Source of the DNA: Parafrankia discariae
GTDB taxonomy: Bacteria > Actinomycetota > Actinomycetes > Frankiales > Frankiaceae
DNA: 37,359 nt
Assembly: GCF_000373365.1 (NCBI RefSeq)
Contig: NZ_KB891243.1
Location: 1-37,359 of the forward strand
Reading direction: 5' to 3'
This document shows, piece by piece, positions 16,943 to 26,676 of this stretch; positions within the stretch are counted from its first letter, which is position 1, and each line of letters opens with the position of its first letter. Made by a program: the position numbers and the translations under genes. The notes below the pieces were generated by a model. That model made no database searches. It was not told the DNA's origin and saw nothing but the letters and a program-made list of their open reading frames with translations.

Positions 16943-18202
16943 ATGGCCATAAGTTCCGGATCGGCACGGAGAATCATGCTGCCGGCCCGCGGCCCGGTCG
17001 TGGATGTCCCTGAGCCGGACATGGCGGTCGTCGAGCTGCTGCGGATGCTGCGCCGCGCGATGGGAATGGACGTCGCCTGGCTGTCGCAGATACGGGGAGA
17101 TGTACAGATACTGCGGGTGCTGGACGGTGACTACGCGTCGTTCGGGCTCATGCCCGGAAGCACCATCCGGGCCGAAGGCGGGTATTTCGCGCGGATTCTT
17201 TCGGGCGAGCTGCCCTCCATGATCGTGGACAGCCGGCGGGACGTCCGCACGGCCGGTCTCGCCGCCACCGCCGAGCTGGGGCTGGGCGCCTACGCGGCGA
17301 CCCCGGTCATCACCCGGGACGGCGGTGTGTACGGGATGCTCGGCTGCCTGAGCCACGAGTCGCGCCCGTGGCTGCGCTCCCGGGACGGGCGCTTCATGCG
17401 GCTGCTCGCCGAGGTGCTCGCCGACTCGGTGTCCGACCTGCAGCGGGTGTGGGAGGGACGCAACACGGTGTGGGAGCGGGTCAGCCGCGTCATCGACTCG
17501 GGCGGCCCGGAGATCGTCTTTCAGCCGATCTTCGACCTGCGGCGTGACGAGATCGTCGGGGTGGAGGCGCTGTCGCGCTTCCCCGGCAGCGGGCGCGACC
17601 CGGAGGGCTGGTTCGCCGACGCCACCGCGATCGGGCTGGGGGTCGAGCTCGAGCTGGTCGCCGCCCGGTCGGCGATGGCCGCGCTGCCGCGCATCCCGGC
17701 CGGGCTGGATCTCGCGGTGAACATCTCGCCACGCACCGTGATCGCCGGCCTGCCGCGGCTGCTGTCCGAGGTCGACGCGGACCGGGTCCTCGTCGAGATC
17801 ACCGAGCACGACCGGCTCGAGGACACCCCCGGCGCGCTGGCGGGCATCGCCGCGCTGCGCGGACTCGGGGCGCGCATCGCCGCGGACGACGTCGGCGCCG
17901 GCTACTCCGGGCTGGCGCAGCTCATCGAGCTGCGCCCGGACGTCATCAAGGTCGACCGGCGGCTCACCCACGGCATCGACACCGATCCCGCCCGGCGCGC
18001 GGTCGCCGCCGGGCTGGTCCGGGTGACCGAGGAGATCGGCGGCGTCGTGCTCGCCGAGGGCATCGAGACCGTCGCCGAACGCCGGACGGTGGCCGCCACC
18101 AACATCGATCACGGCCAGGGCGACGGGCTCGCCCCGCCGGCCCCACTGGCGCACCTGCCGTGCGCCGGCCGGTTGGCCCGGGCCGGACCGCGCCGGAAGT
18201 GA
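16943..18202 (+). CDS. GAF-EAL cyclic-di-GMP phosphodiesterase, 419 aa
   Basis: ATG 16943 has GGAGG (16930-16934) eight bases upstream. Residues about 20-155 form a GAF-like sensor domain (VVELLRMLRRAMGMDVAWLSQI; YAATPVITRDGGVYGMLGCL). Residues about 180-400 are an EAL domain with the key elements intact: FQPIFDL, GVEALSRF (Glu208), NISPRT, VEITEH, DDVGAGYSGL, IKVDRRL and AEGIET. It should hydrolyse c-di-GMP to pGpG under control of the GAF ligand. The C-terminus departs from the usual GQGYxxGRP (NIDHGQGDGLAPPAPL), probably harmless. Next to the diguanylate cyclase it forms a make/break module, though a hairpin separates the two transcription units. Confidence 0.92.
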   Translation: MAISSGSARRIMLPARGPVVDVPEPDMAVVELLRMLRRAMGMDVAWLSQIRGDVQILRVLDGDYASFGLMPGSTIRAEGGYFARILSGELPSMIVDSRRDVRTAGLAATAELGLGAYAATPVITRDGGVYGMLGCLSHESRPWLRSRDGRFMRLLAEVLADSVSDLQRVWEGRNTVWERVSRVIDSGGPEIVFQPIFDLRRDEIVGVEALSRFPGSGRDPEGWFADATAIGLGVELELVAARSAMAALPRIPAGLDLAVNISPRTVIAGLPRLLSEVDADRVLVEITEHDRLEDTPGALAGIAALRGLGARIAADDVGAGYSGLAQLIELRPDVIKVDRRLTHGIDTDPARRAVAAGLVRVTEEIGGVVLAEGIETVAERRTVAATNIDHGQGDGLAPPAPLAHLPCAGRLARAGPRRK

Positions 18203-18244
18203 CCCCTTGGCGGCGGACCACGCGAAACGCTGGAGGAGGACCGA

Positions 18245-19363
18245 ATGTCGCATCATTCCGATGCCGTACTGGCGCCCGATCCCGTGCTGGACGCCCCCTA
18301 CGGGGCCGAGCCGGAGCCGGACGCGCTCATCCAGGCGGCCATGCGCTGGCATTTCTCGCCGGAGACGGGGTCGCCGTTCTGGCTGCGGACCGCGGAGGCC
18401 CTCGACTTCGATCCGCTCCGCGACGTGCGCACCTTCGCCGACCTCGCCCGCTTCCCCAATGTGGTGAACCAGCTGCGCGAGGTCCGGGTGGCGGATCTGA
18501 TCCCGCGCGGCTACGGGCCGCACCCGGACGTGGTCGGTGTCTACGAGAGCGGCGGGACGACCGGGCCCCCCAAGCGGGTGGTCGTCCTGGAGGACTGGAT
18601 GCGGCGTCTGGTGGCGAACGCGCAGGAGCACAGCGACCGGCGCGGCGTCCCGGACGGCGTCGGCTGGCTGGCCGTCGCGCCGAGCGGCCCGCACGTGTTC
18701 GGCGAGTTCGTCGGCCGGCAGGCGCGGCGGCGCGGCTCGGTCCGCTTCACCGTCGACCTCGATCCGCGCTGGGTCCGCAAGGTGCTCGCGGACGGTCGTC
18801 CCGAGGAGGCCGAACGCTACGCCGAGCATGTGATCGACCAGGCCGCCCACATCCTCGGCACCCAGGACATCGGGGTGCTCGTGACGACACCGCCGCTGCT
18901 GGAGCGGCTCGCGCGCCGCGACGACCTGGTGAAGCTCGTCAACGAGCACGTGCGGGTGATCTCCTGGGGTGGCGCCCATCTGGACGCCGACACCCGGTCG
19001 ATCCTGCGGGACGAGGTCTTCCCCGAGATCCAGCTCTACGGCGTGTACGGCAGCACGATGGTGCTCGGCGGGGCGACCGAGCGGATCGGCCTCGCCGACG
19101 ACGACCCGTGTGTCTTCGACCCGTACTCGCCGTACATCTCCTTCCAGGTCGTCGACCCGGACACCCGCCGCCCGGTCGAGTACGGTGAGCGCGGCCAGGT
19201 GATCATGAACCACATCAGTCGGAACGCCCTGCTGCCCAACAACCTCGAACGTGACCTGGCGATCCGGATCGAACCGCCGCCCGGCCAGATGGGGGACTCG
19301 GTCGCGGACGTCGGCCCGGTGGCGGTCTTCGGCGACGAGACGCTCATCGAGGGGGTCTACTGA
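18245..19363 (+). CDS. LuxE/phenylacetate-CoA ligase-like AMP-forming acyl-activating enzyme, 372 aa
   Basis: ATG 18245 is preceded by GGAGGAGG (18232-18239). The P-loop ESGGTTGPPKR (about residues 101-111) and the adenylate-binding YGVYGSTM with the preceding SWGGAHLD are those of compact acyl-adenylate-forming enzymes (LuxE, PaaK-like). At 372 residues it lacks the full C-terminal lid of typical CoA ligases. Its stop overlaps the start of the acyl-reductase gene (TGATG at 19361-19365), so the two are made together. Such pairs act as two-component carboxylic acid reductases, exemplified by GriD (activation) and GriC (reduction) of grixazone biosynthesis and by LuxE/LuxC. Likely role: activate a carboxylic acid for reduction to its aldehyde. 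Substrate unknown. Confidence 0.85.
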   Translation: MSHHSDAVLAPDPVLDAPYGAEPEPDALIQAAMRWHFSPETGSPFWLRTAEALDFDPLRDVRTFADLARFPNVVNQLREVRVADLIPRGYGPHPDVVGVYESGGTTGPPKRVVVLEDWMRRLVANAQEHSDRRGVPDGVGWLAVAPSGPHVFGEFVGRQARRRGSVRFTVDLDPRWVRKVLADGRPEEAERYAEHVIDQAAHILGTQDIGVLVTTPPLLERLARRDDLVKLVNEHVRVISWGGAHLDADTRSILRDEVFPEIQLYGVYGSTMVLGGATERIGLADDDPCVFDPYSPYISFQVVDPDTRRPVEYGERGQVIMNHISRNALLPNNLERDLAIRIEPPPGQMGDSVADVGPVAVFGDETLIEGVY

Positions 19364-20733
19364 TGGCCGACCTGATCCAGCTCGACGCGCTCGGCCCGGC
19401 CGGCCCGTACCGGGCGCGCAACCGGGAGCTGATCCCCGACGTCACCGGGCGGCCCGTCGCCGAGCTGAGCCTGGTCCCGAGTCTGTTCGTGCGGCGCGGG
19501 ATGGCCGCCCTGCACCGGGCCGGCACCGTGGCGGCGGACCGCCGCGCGGCCGCGCTCGCCCACGCCGGCCAGATCTTCGCCACCGGCGTCATCGACGGGA
19601 TGTCCCGCGACGAGTACGAGCACACGGTCAGCCGGGTGTGCGGCCTGCCGATCTCGGTCGTGCGGGCCGCGGGCGACACAGTCGCGCTCGCCGCCCAGGA
19701 GGCGTACACCTCGGCCGACGCCGCCCGGCCGGCCGCGGCCGTCGACGACTGGCACGACCCGCTGACCCGGCAGGGACGGGCGCTGTGGACCCGGCGCGGC
19801 GACGTGTTCGCGGTGCACGCGGCGGGCAACCATCCGGCGGTGCACTCGCTGTGGCTGGAGGCGCTCGCGCTCGGCTACCGGGTGGCCGTCCGGCCGTCGC
19901 GCCGGGAGCCGTTCACCCCGCACCGGCTGGTCCTCGCCCTGCGCGCGGCCGGCTTCCCGGACGACTCGGTGCTGCTGCTGCCCACCGACCACCGGGTGGC
20001 CGACGAGATCATCGACGGCGCCGAGCTGGCGCTGGCCTACGGCGGGGACGACGTCGTCGCCAGGTACGGCCGGGACCCACGGGTGCTCACGCAGGGCCCG
20101 GGCCGGGCCAAGATCCTGCTCGACGACCCGGACTGGCGCGCCCACCTCGACGTCGTCGTCGACTCCGTCAGCCACGAGGGCGGGGCCGCCTGCGTCAACA
20201 CCACCGCCGTGTTCGTCGCCGGTGACCCGACGCCGGTCGCCGCGGCCCTCGCCGAGCGACTGGCGGCCATCCCGAGCCTGCCACCGGAGGAGGAGAAGGC
20301 CGTCCTGCCGGTGTGGGGCGCCGCGGCCGCCAACGCCGTCGAGCATTACCTGCTCGACCACGCCGGCGACGCTCGGATGCTGCTGGGCGGCGACGGCGTG
20401 GCCGACGAGCTCGGCGACGGCAGCGCCGCCCTGCGCCCGGCGGTGCTCCAGCTGGACCGGTCGGACGCGCCCCAGGCCGGCGTCGAACTGCCCTTCCCCT
20501 GCGTCTGGGTGGCGCCGTGGAGCCGGGCGGACGGTGTCGGGCCGGTGCGGAACTCCCTGGTGCTCACCGCGATCACCACGGACGACGCGCTGCTGGAGGA
20601 GCTGGTGGCGGAGCCGACGATCAGCAACGTCTATGTCGGCGACCACCCGACCTACTGGATCCGGCCGGGTATCCCGCACGACCGCTATCTCGGCGAGTTC
20701 CTCATGCGGACGAAGGCGATGATCCGCGACTGA
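19363..20733 (+). CDS. LuxC/GriC-like acyl reductase, aldehyde-dehydrogenase fold, 456 aa
   Basis: ATG 19363 overlaps the ligase stop codon. The protein has the LuxC-type aldehyde-dehydrogenase fold: RGDVFAVHAAGNHPAVHSLWLEALALGYRVAVRPSRREPFTP resembles the NAD(P)-binding region, and HEGGAACVN carries the catalytic Cys277 that forms the acyl thioester. It should reduce the acyl group activated by the partner ligase to an aldehyde using NAD(P)H. Length agrees with GriC-like proteins. No phosphopantetheine carrier domain is present in either partner, unlike one-piece Car enzymes. No other biosynthetic gene is adjacent, so the product cannot be named. Confidence 0.85.
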   Translation: MADLIQLDALGPAGPYRARNRELIPDVTGRPVAELSLVPSLFVRRGMAALHRAGTVAADRRAAALAHAGQIFATGVIDGMSRDEYEHTVSRVCGLPISVVRAAGDTVALAAQEAYTSADAARPAAAVDDWHDPLTRQGRALWTRRGDVFAVHAAGNHPAVHSLWLEALALGYRVAVRPSRREPFTPHRLVLALRAAGFPDDSVLLLPTDHRVADEIIDGAELALAYGGDDVVARYGRDPRVLTQGPGRAKILLDDPDWRAHLDVVVDSVSHEGGAACVNTTAVFVAGDPTPVAAALAERLAAIPSLPPEEEKAVLPVWGAAAANAVEHYLLDHAGDARMLLGGDGVADELGDGSAALRPAVLQLDRSDAPQAGVELPFPCVWVAPWSRADGVGPVRNSLVLTAITTDDALLEELVAEPTISNVYVGDHPTYWIRPGIPHDRYLGEFLMRTKAMIRD

Positions 20734-20751
20734 GCCGGGCCGCCCGCGGGG

Positions 20752-21318
20752 TCACCCGGGGACGGTCTCCCGGGCCCCCGTCGGCACCTCGCTGGGCGCC
20801 GTGGCGTCGCCGGGTGCCGTCGGGTCGGCGACCGGCAGCCAGGTCCCGTCGGTCTCGGCCCAGCCGTGGCCGCGGTCGTAGGCGGCGTTGAGCTCGCCGG
20901 TCAGCCGCGAGCCCCGCTCGGGCACCGGCAGCCCGTGATCTTCGGCGTGTTCTCTCAGCCACGCGCGGACCGCGGACGCGGAGGCCGACTGGTGCGGACG
21001 GCGCAGCCGGGAACGAGCCGGCGTCGGGCGTTTCGGAGTGCTCTCCGGCGGCACCGTCGTAATGGCGTCGTTCTTCTCCACGTCCGTCCACGCCGTGTCT
21101 ATCTTGGCCGAGCGGGAGATGGGCACCGTCTCGCCGTACTCCGCGTACTCGCCGAGCACGGACGCTATTTCGTCGCGGCATTCATCGCACACGTCGAGCC
21201 GCACCAGCCGGCCATCGTAGGCGAGCATCGCGGTCCTGGTGGCGGCGACCCTCTCCGTGCCGTGGTTTCCGACGTTGTCGCACCAGACGTTGATGAGCGA
21301 TATAATTTCGCGTGCCAT
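20752..21318 (-). CDS. Lsr2-like DNA-binding protein with Cys-containing N-terminal domain, 188 aa
   Basis: ATG 21318 has GAGGAGGGG upstream and a strong promoter 49 bp further. The C-terminal part (VRAWLREHAEDHGLPVPERGSRLTGELNAAYDRG, about residues 113-147) resembles the DNA-binding domain of Lsr2, the xenogeneic silencer of actinobacteria (IRAWAREHG...VSDRGRIP...AY), though the RGR tripeptide that enters the AT minor groove is RGS here. The N-terminal 60 residues are not the normal Lsr2 oligomerisation domain. They contain WCDNVGNHGTE and LDVCDECRDEI, a Cys/His pattern consistent with zinc binding, as in small actinobacterial and phage Lsr2-like proteins. A disordered basic linker joins the two. 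The tail (PTAPGDATAPSEVPTG) is low complexity. Probable nucleoid-associated regulator. Confidence 0.75.
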   Translation of the reverse strand: MAREIISLINVWCDNVGNHGTERVAATRTAMLAYDGRLVRLDVCDECRDEIASVLGEYAEYGETVPISRSAKIDTAWTDVEKNDAITTVPPESTPKRPTPARSRLRRPHQSASASAVRAWLREHAEDHGLPVPERGSRLTGELNAAYDRGHGWAETDGTWLPVADPTAPGDATAPSEVPTGARETVPG

Positions 21319-21373
21319 CAGAAAGACCCCTCCTCGTGTTCGGACGCCCATCGTCCGGGTGTTTTCGGACACC

Positions 21374-21402
21374 AGCCTAGTGGGACCGTAGAAGCGTGGC
21401 AA
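21374..21402 (-). promoter_or_regulatory. promoter of the Lsr2-like gene
   Basis: On the minus strand TTGCCA (21402-21397) and TAGGCT (21379-21374) are separated by exactly 17 bp, a close match to vegetative actinobacterial promoters. Predicted transcription start is near 21367, giving a 5' leader of about 50 nt. Confidence 0.7.
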
Positions 21403-21625
21403 ATGGCCTATGGATCGCACTGTTCACATGTCGGTCAAATCGATAGGAGGCGCCGCGGAATATCGTCGGCCGGCGCCGCCGTCCGGGCCGGCCAGGGGGG
21501 TTCCGCCAGTACCCGGTCGGGCAGGCACTCCCACCCGCGCGTGCCAGCCTGTTAGCTGGAACCGCGCGGCGCGCAGGCACGCGGCGCGGTGGCCGGTCCC
21601 TCGCGGGCGGGCCACGGGCCGGCCC

Positions 21626-21913
21626 CGGTGGGCATCCCGATGGGCCACGAGTTCGTCGGCGTCGTGGAGGAGATGGGCGGCGAGGCCTCGACGCCGCGCC
21701 CCGGCGGCCTGGTCATCGCCCCGTTCGCCTGGCACCTGTGAGTTCTGCCGGGCGGGCCTGCGCACCTCGTGCCGCGTCGGCGGCTTCTTCGCGGCCGGCG
21801 ACGGCAGCCACGCGGTGCTCGAGGCCGTCGGCTACCGGGACGCCTACGACCAGGCCCTCGGCATGGTCCGGGCGGGGGGCGTGATCAGCCGGGTCGGCGT
21901 GCCCCAGTATGCC
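21626..21913 (+). pseudogene. zinc-dependent alcohol dehydrogenase remnant
   Basis: GIPMGHEFVGVVEEMG followed by PGGLVIAPFAW is read from a frame containing ATG 21640, which ends at TGA 21739-21741. Directly afterwards another frame reads CEFCRAGLRTSCRVGGFFAAGDG, the structural-zinc Cys region of medium-chain alcohol dehydrogenases. It then jumps to HAVLEAVGYRDAYDQALGMV and GGVISRVGVPQY, which in intact enzymes lie more than 100 residues further on. So the N-terminus is missing, there is one frameshift and one large internal deletion. Flanking DNA (21403-21625 and 21914-22140) shows no other gene. Confidence 0.8.
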
Positions 21914-22140
21914 TCGTCGAGCTGGAGCTGGGGGCACGGGCGATCGGGTCCGGCACCCCGTCGGAGGCGCCGGGCGGCCCCGCCGGCCCCGCCGTGAGCC
22001 TCGCCCGCCGCGAGGCCGGGAACTCACGGATCTGCTCCCGGTTGTCCACCCCGCCCGGGGTAGGCACGGCGCCGCGGCTCAGGGAGGCCCTGCCGGTACC
22101 AGGATCGACCGGGCCCGCCCCGGCCGGTGATCTTCGACTG

Positions 22141-22740
22141 TCAGGTGCAGGCCACCCTGTCGCTGCGGCGGCTGTCGACTCCGCCGCCGTCCACCGCGCT
22201 GGTGCACTGGGTGAAGATGACCAGGACCAGGTCGGGGGTCCGGGTGCCGCCGGCGAGGATCTGCACGCTCTGGCCGCGCCCGGTGAAGGTCAGCTTCGTT
22301 CTCCCGTCGGAACCGCCCTGCTGGAAGAACTTGTAACCGACGCCCGGCAGCGCCTGCTGGTAGAAGGCCAGGGTCGCGGCCGGGGTGACCTTGGCGAGGT
22401 TGAGCGTCGCGTCGGTCGGCTTGTTGTCGGACACGGTCACCTCCGCCCCCGGGGGAAACGGGAAATCCGCGGGAATGATGCCGGTACGCGGATCGGCGGG
22501 GGCCGACGCGGTGGGCGCCGCGGCCGCCACCGTGACCACCGGGGCCGGTGTCGCCGAACCCCCGGCCAGGCTGTCCGGGACGTCGGTTGCCCAGGTGTGC
22601 GGCACCTCGCTGGCGCTGGAGGCGCTCGCCGTGGCCGCCCCGTCGTCCGCGCCGCCCCCGCCGCACGCGGTGACCAGCAGTGCCAGCCCCACCCCGGAAC
22701 AGACCATCGCGCTCCGCAGGCGCAGCCTTCCGATCCGCAC
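22141..22740 (-). CDS. putative lipoprotein, about 199 aa
   Basis: GTG 22740 gives a short basic N-terminus, a hydrophobic helix and the lipobox LVTAC (Cys near residue 26), followed by GGGG and a Ser/Ala-rich linker. The mature domain contains GIIPADFPFPPGAEVTVSDNKPTDATLNLAKVTPAATLAFYQQALPGVGYKFFQQGG, a pattern common in actinobacterial lipoproteins of unknown function, and ends with a Cys pair (FTQCTSA...RVACT). It is expected on the outer face of the membrane. It lies 202 bp downstream of the transporter operon in the same direction, but its own upstream inverted repeat suggests separate control. Confidence 0.8.
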   Translation of the reverse strand: MRIGRLRLRSAMVCSGVGLALLVTACGGGGADDGAATASASSASEVPHTWATDVPDSLAGGSATPAPVVTVAAAAPTASAPADPRTGIIPADFPFPPGAEVTVSDNKPTDATLNLAKVTPAATLAFYQQALPGVGYKFFQQGGSDGRTKLTFTGRGQSVQILAGGTRTPDLVLVIFTQCTSAVDGGGVDSRRSDRVACT

Positions 22741-22755
22741 TGTTCCCCCCGTTTT

Positions 22756-22784
22756 CAAGACCGTTCGATCTGTACACGGTCTTG
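22756..22784 (-). promoter_or_regulatory. 9-bp perfect inverted repeat ahead of the lipoprotein gene
   Basis: CAAGACCGT (22756-22764) and ACGGTCTTG (22776-22784) are exact complements with an 11-bp spacer, ending 16 bp upstream of the GTG at 22740. Size, symmetry and position suit a dimeric repressor operator (TetR-like) or a 5' leader hairpin. Confidence 0.5.
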
Positions 22785-22942
22785 TCAGCTCGCCACCCGG
22801 CCCGCGATTCACCCGTGACGTCATCCGCGACGCCGCTCGTGAAACTACCCGGACTCCGGCCGAAGTGGCGCGCCAGAATGTCCGGACACCTGCGGGGATC
22901 CCAGGATACGGGCTTGCGGGGAGGCGGCCGGTCCCGCGTCGC

Positions 22943-24696
<1,754 letters not shown>

Positions 24697-24700
<4 letters not shown>

Positions 24701-25707
24701 CGCTCCAGCTCCTGGAGGGTCTTCGAGATGTGGTTGAGGCTCAGCACCGTCATGGCGACGAACAGCCCGGGCAGCAGCGAGACCCACGGAGCGGTGATGA
24801 GGTAGTTGCGGCCGGCGGAGATGAGGGTGCCCCACTCGGCGGTCGGCGGCGCCGCGCCGAAGCCCAGGAAGCTCAGCGACGCGATCGCGATGATCGCGAC
24901 GCCTGTGTCCAGGACGGCGAGCACCGCGACCGGGCCCCACGAGTTCGGCAGCACGTGGCGCAGCAGCACCCGCAGCCAGGACGCCCCACCGCCGCGCGCC
25001 GCCTCGACGTAGGGCAGGGTCTTCACCCGCAGCACCTCGGCGCGGGTGGTCCGGGCGAATCCCGGCACGATGCCGACGCCGACGGCGACCGCCACCGGCA
25101 CCGTGCCGAAGCCCAGGGCGGTGACGATGGACAGCGCCATCAGCAGGCTCGGGATGGCGAGCAGCACGTCGACGCCCCGCATGAGCACCGCGTCGACGAG
25201 GCCGCCGAAGAAGCCGGAGATCACACCGAGCGCGAGCCCGGCCACGATCGCGATCCCGAGCGCGATCAGGGTGGCCTTGATCGTCAGCGCCGAGCCGTGC
25301 AGCATGCGCGACCACAGGTCGCGGCCGAGCTCGTCGGTGCCGAACAGGTGGCCGAGACCCGGGCTGACCAGCCGGTCGGCCGGCGCGGTCGCGTAGGGGT
25401 CGTGCGAGGTGAACAGGCCCGGCGCGAACGCCGTCACCACCACGAAGGCGATGAACAGCACCGCGATCACGAACCCCGGCCTGGAGCCGAGGGTCCGCAG
25501 GCTCGCGGCGAGGTTGGCGCGCCGTCCACCGGGCTGGGACTCGTCGAGCAGTGTCTCGCCGGCGACGGTGCCGGCTCCGGTGCCGGCCGGGGCCGTGGCG
25601 GTGGCGGTGCCGGCCGGGATCGGTCCGCTGCCGGCCGGATCCGACTGAGAGATGGCCGGGCCGGGGCCGGCGGCCGGACCGGCGAGGTGGGTAGCCGAGA
25701 CGGTCAC
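24697..25707 (-). CDS. ABC importer permease, DppC/OppC type, 336 aa
   Basis: GTG 25707 overlaps the stop of the preceding permease by 4 bp (GTGA). After an unusual 70-residue Ala/Gly/Pro/Thr-rich N-terminal extension comes a first TM helix (FVIAVLFIAFVVVTAFAP), then HLFGTDELGRDLWSRMLHG, the DppC-family signature. The binding-protein-dependent transport domain follows, with the EAA-like loop EAARGGGASWLRVLLRHVLPNSWGP that contacts the ATPase. Substrate passes inward through the heterodimer with the DppB-like partner. Confidence 0.93.
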
Positions 25708-26666
25708 GATGAGGCCACCTTCCGCCGGCCGCCCTGCACGATGCGGGGGTCCAGCAACGGATAGAGCAGATCGACCAGGAGGTTGACGAAGACGAAGACG
25801 GCGGCCGCCAGCGAGACGATCGCGAGCACGACCGGGACGTCCTGGGCCAGCACCGCCTCCTGGGCGAGCTTGCCGAGGCCGTTGCGGGAGAACACCGTCT
25901 CGACGACGATCGCGCTGGTGACGGTCAGGCCGACCAGGACGCCGAGGATGGTCAGGGCGGGCAGCAGCGCGTTGCGGAAGCCGTGCCGCCACTGCACCGC
26001 CGCCCGGGAGAGGCCCTTCGCGCGTGCCGTCACGATGTAGGGCTGGCGGAGCGTGTCGTCGAAGCTGCGCATCAGCACCTGCGCGAGCATCGACGCCGTC
26101 AGCAGCGAGATCGTGATGGTCGGCATCACCAGCGACTTCCAGCCCTTCACCCCGGTGGCCGGCAGCCAGCCGAGGTTGAACGACAGCAGCTGGATCAGCA
26201 GCAGCGCGATGAAGAACTGGGGGAAGGAAGCCCCGAACGAGGGCAGCCGGGTCAGGAACAGCCGCGCCGGCCGCCACCGCACGTAGGCGGCCAGGTAGGC
26301 CAGCCCCAGCCCGCCCACCAGCGAGAGGGCGGCGGCGGCGATGCTCAGCGCGACCGTGGGGCCCAGCCGGTCGCCGATGAGGTCGGCGACCGGCTGCTGC
26401 TTGGAGATCGAGTCACCGAAGTCTCCGTGCAGGAAGCCCCACAGGTGGGAGAAGTACTGGTTCAGCACCGGACGGTCCAGGCCGTACTGGGCCATCGCGG
26501 CGTGCAGCTGGGCGGGAGTGAGGCTGTCGGTCTCGATCCCCGCCGCTCCCAGTTGCAGGGCGACCGGATCGCTCGGCAGCAGGTAGAGGACCGCGAAGGT
26601 CACGGTGTAGGCCGCCCAGAGCACGACGAGCGCCTGGGCGAACCGACCGAGGACGTACCGAGTCAT
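25704..26666 (-). CDS. ABC importer permease, DppB/OppB type, 320 aa
   Basis: ATG 26666, with ribosome-site-like AGGAGA upstream inside the 10-bp gap after the binding-protein gene. YVLGRFAQALVVLWAAYTVTFAVLYLLPSDPV is the DppB-type first helix. YGLDRPVLNQYFSHLWGFLHGDFGDSI and TARAKGLSRAAVQWRHGFRNALLPALTILG are the periplasmic-loop and ATPase-coupling signatures. Family members transport oligopeptides, nickel, glutathione or small organic molecules. Confidence 0.94.
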   Translation of the reverse strand: MTRYVLGRFAQALVVLWAAYTVTFAVLYLLPSDPVALQLGAAGIETDSLTPAQLHAAMAQYGLDRPVLNQYFSHLWGFLHGDFGDSISKQQPVADLIGDRLGPTVALSIAAAALSLVGGLGLAYLAAYVRWRPARLFLTRLPSFGASFPQFFIALLLIQLLSFNLGWLPATGVKGWKSLVMPTITISLLTASMLAQVLMRSFDDTLRQPYIVTARAKGLSRAAVQWRHGFRNALLPALTILGVLVGLTVTSAIVVETVFSRNGLGKLAQEAVLAQDVPVVLAIVSLAAAVFVFVNLLVDLLYPLLDPRIVQGGRRKVASS

Positions 26667-26676
26667 CAGAGTTCTC

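Noticed and set aside
14021-19213. Minus-strand open frame of 1730 codons
   Set aside because: Shadow of the SDR, c-di-GMP and ligase genes, whose plus-strand motifs are unmistakable.
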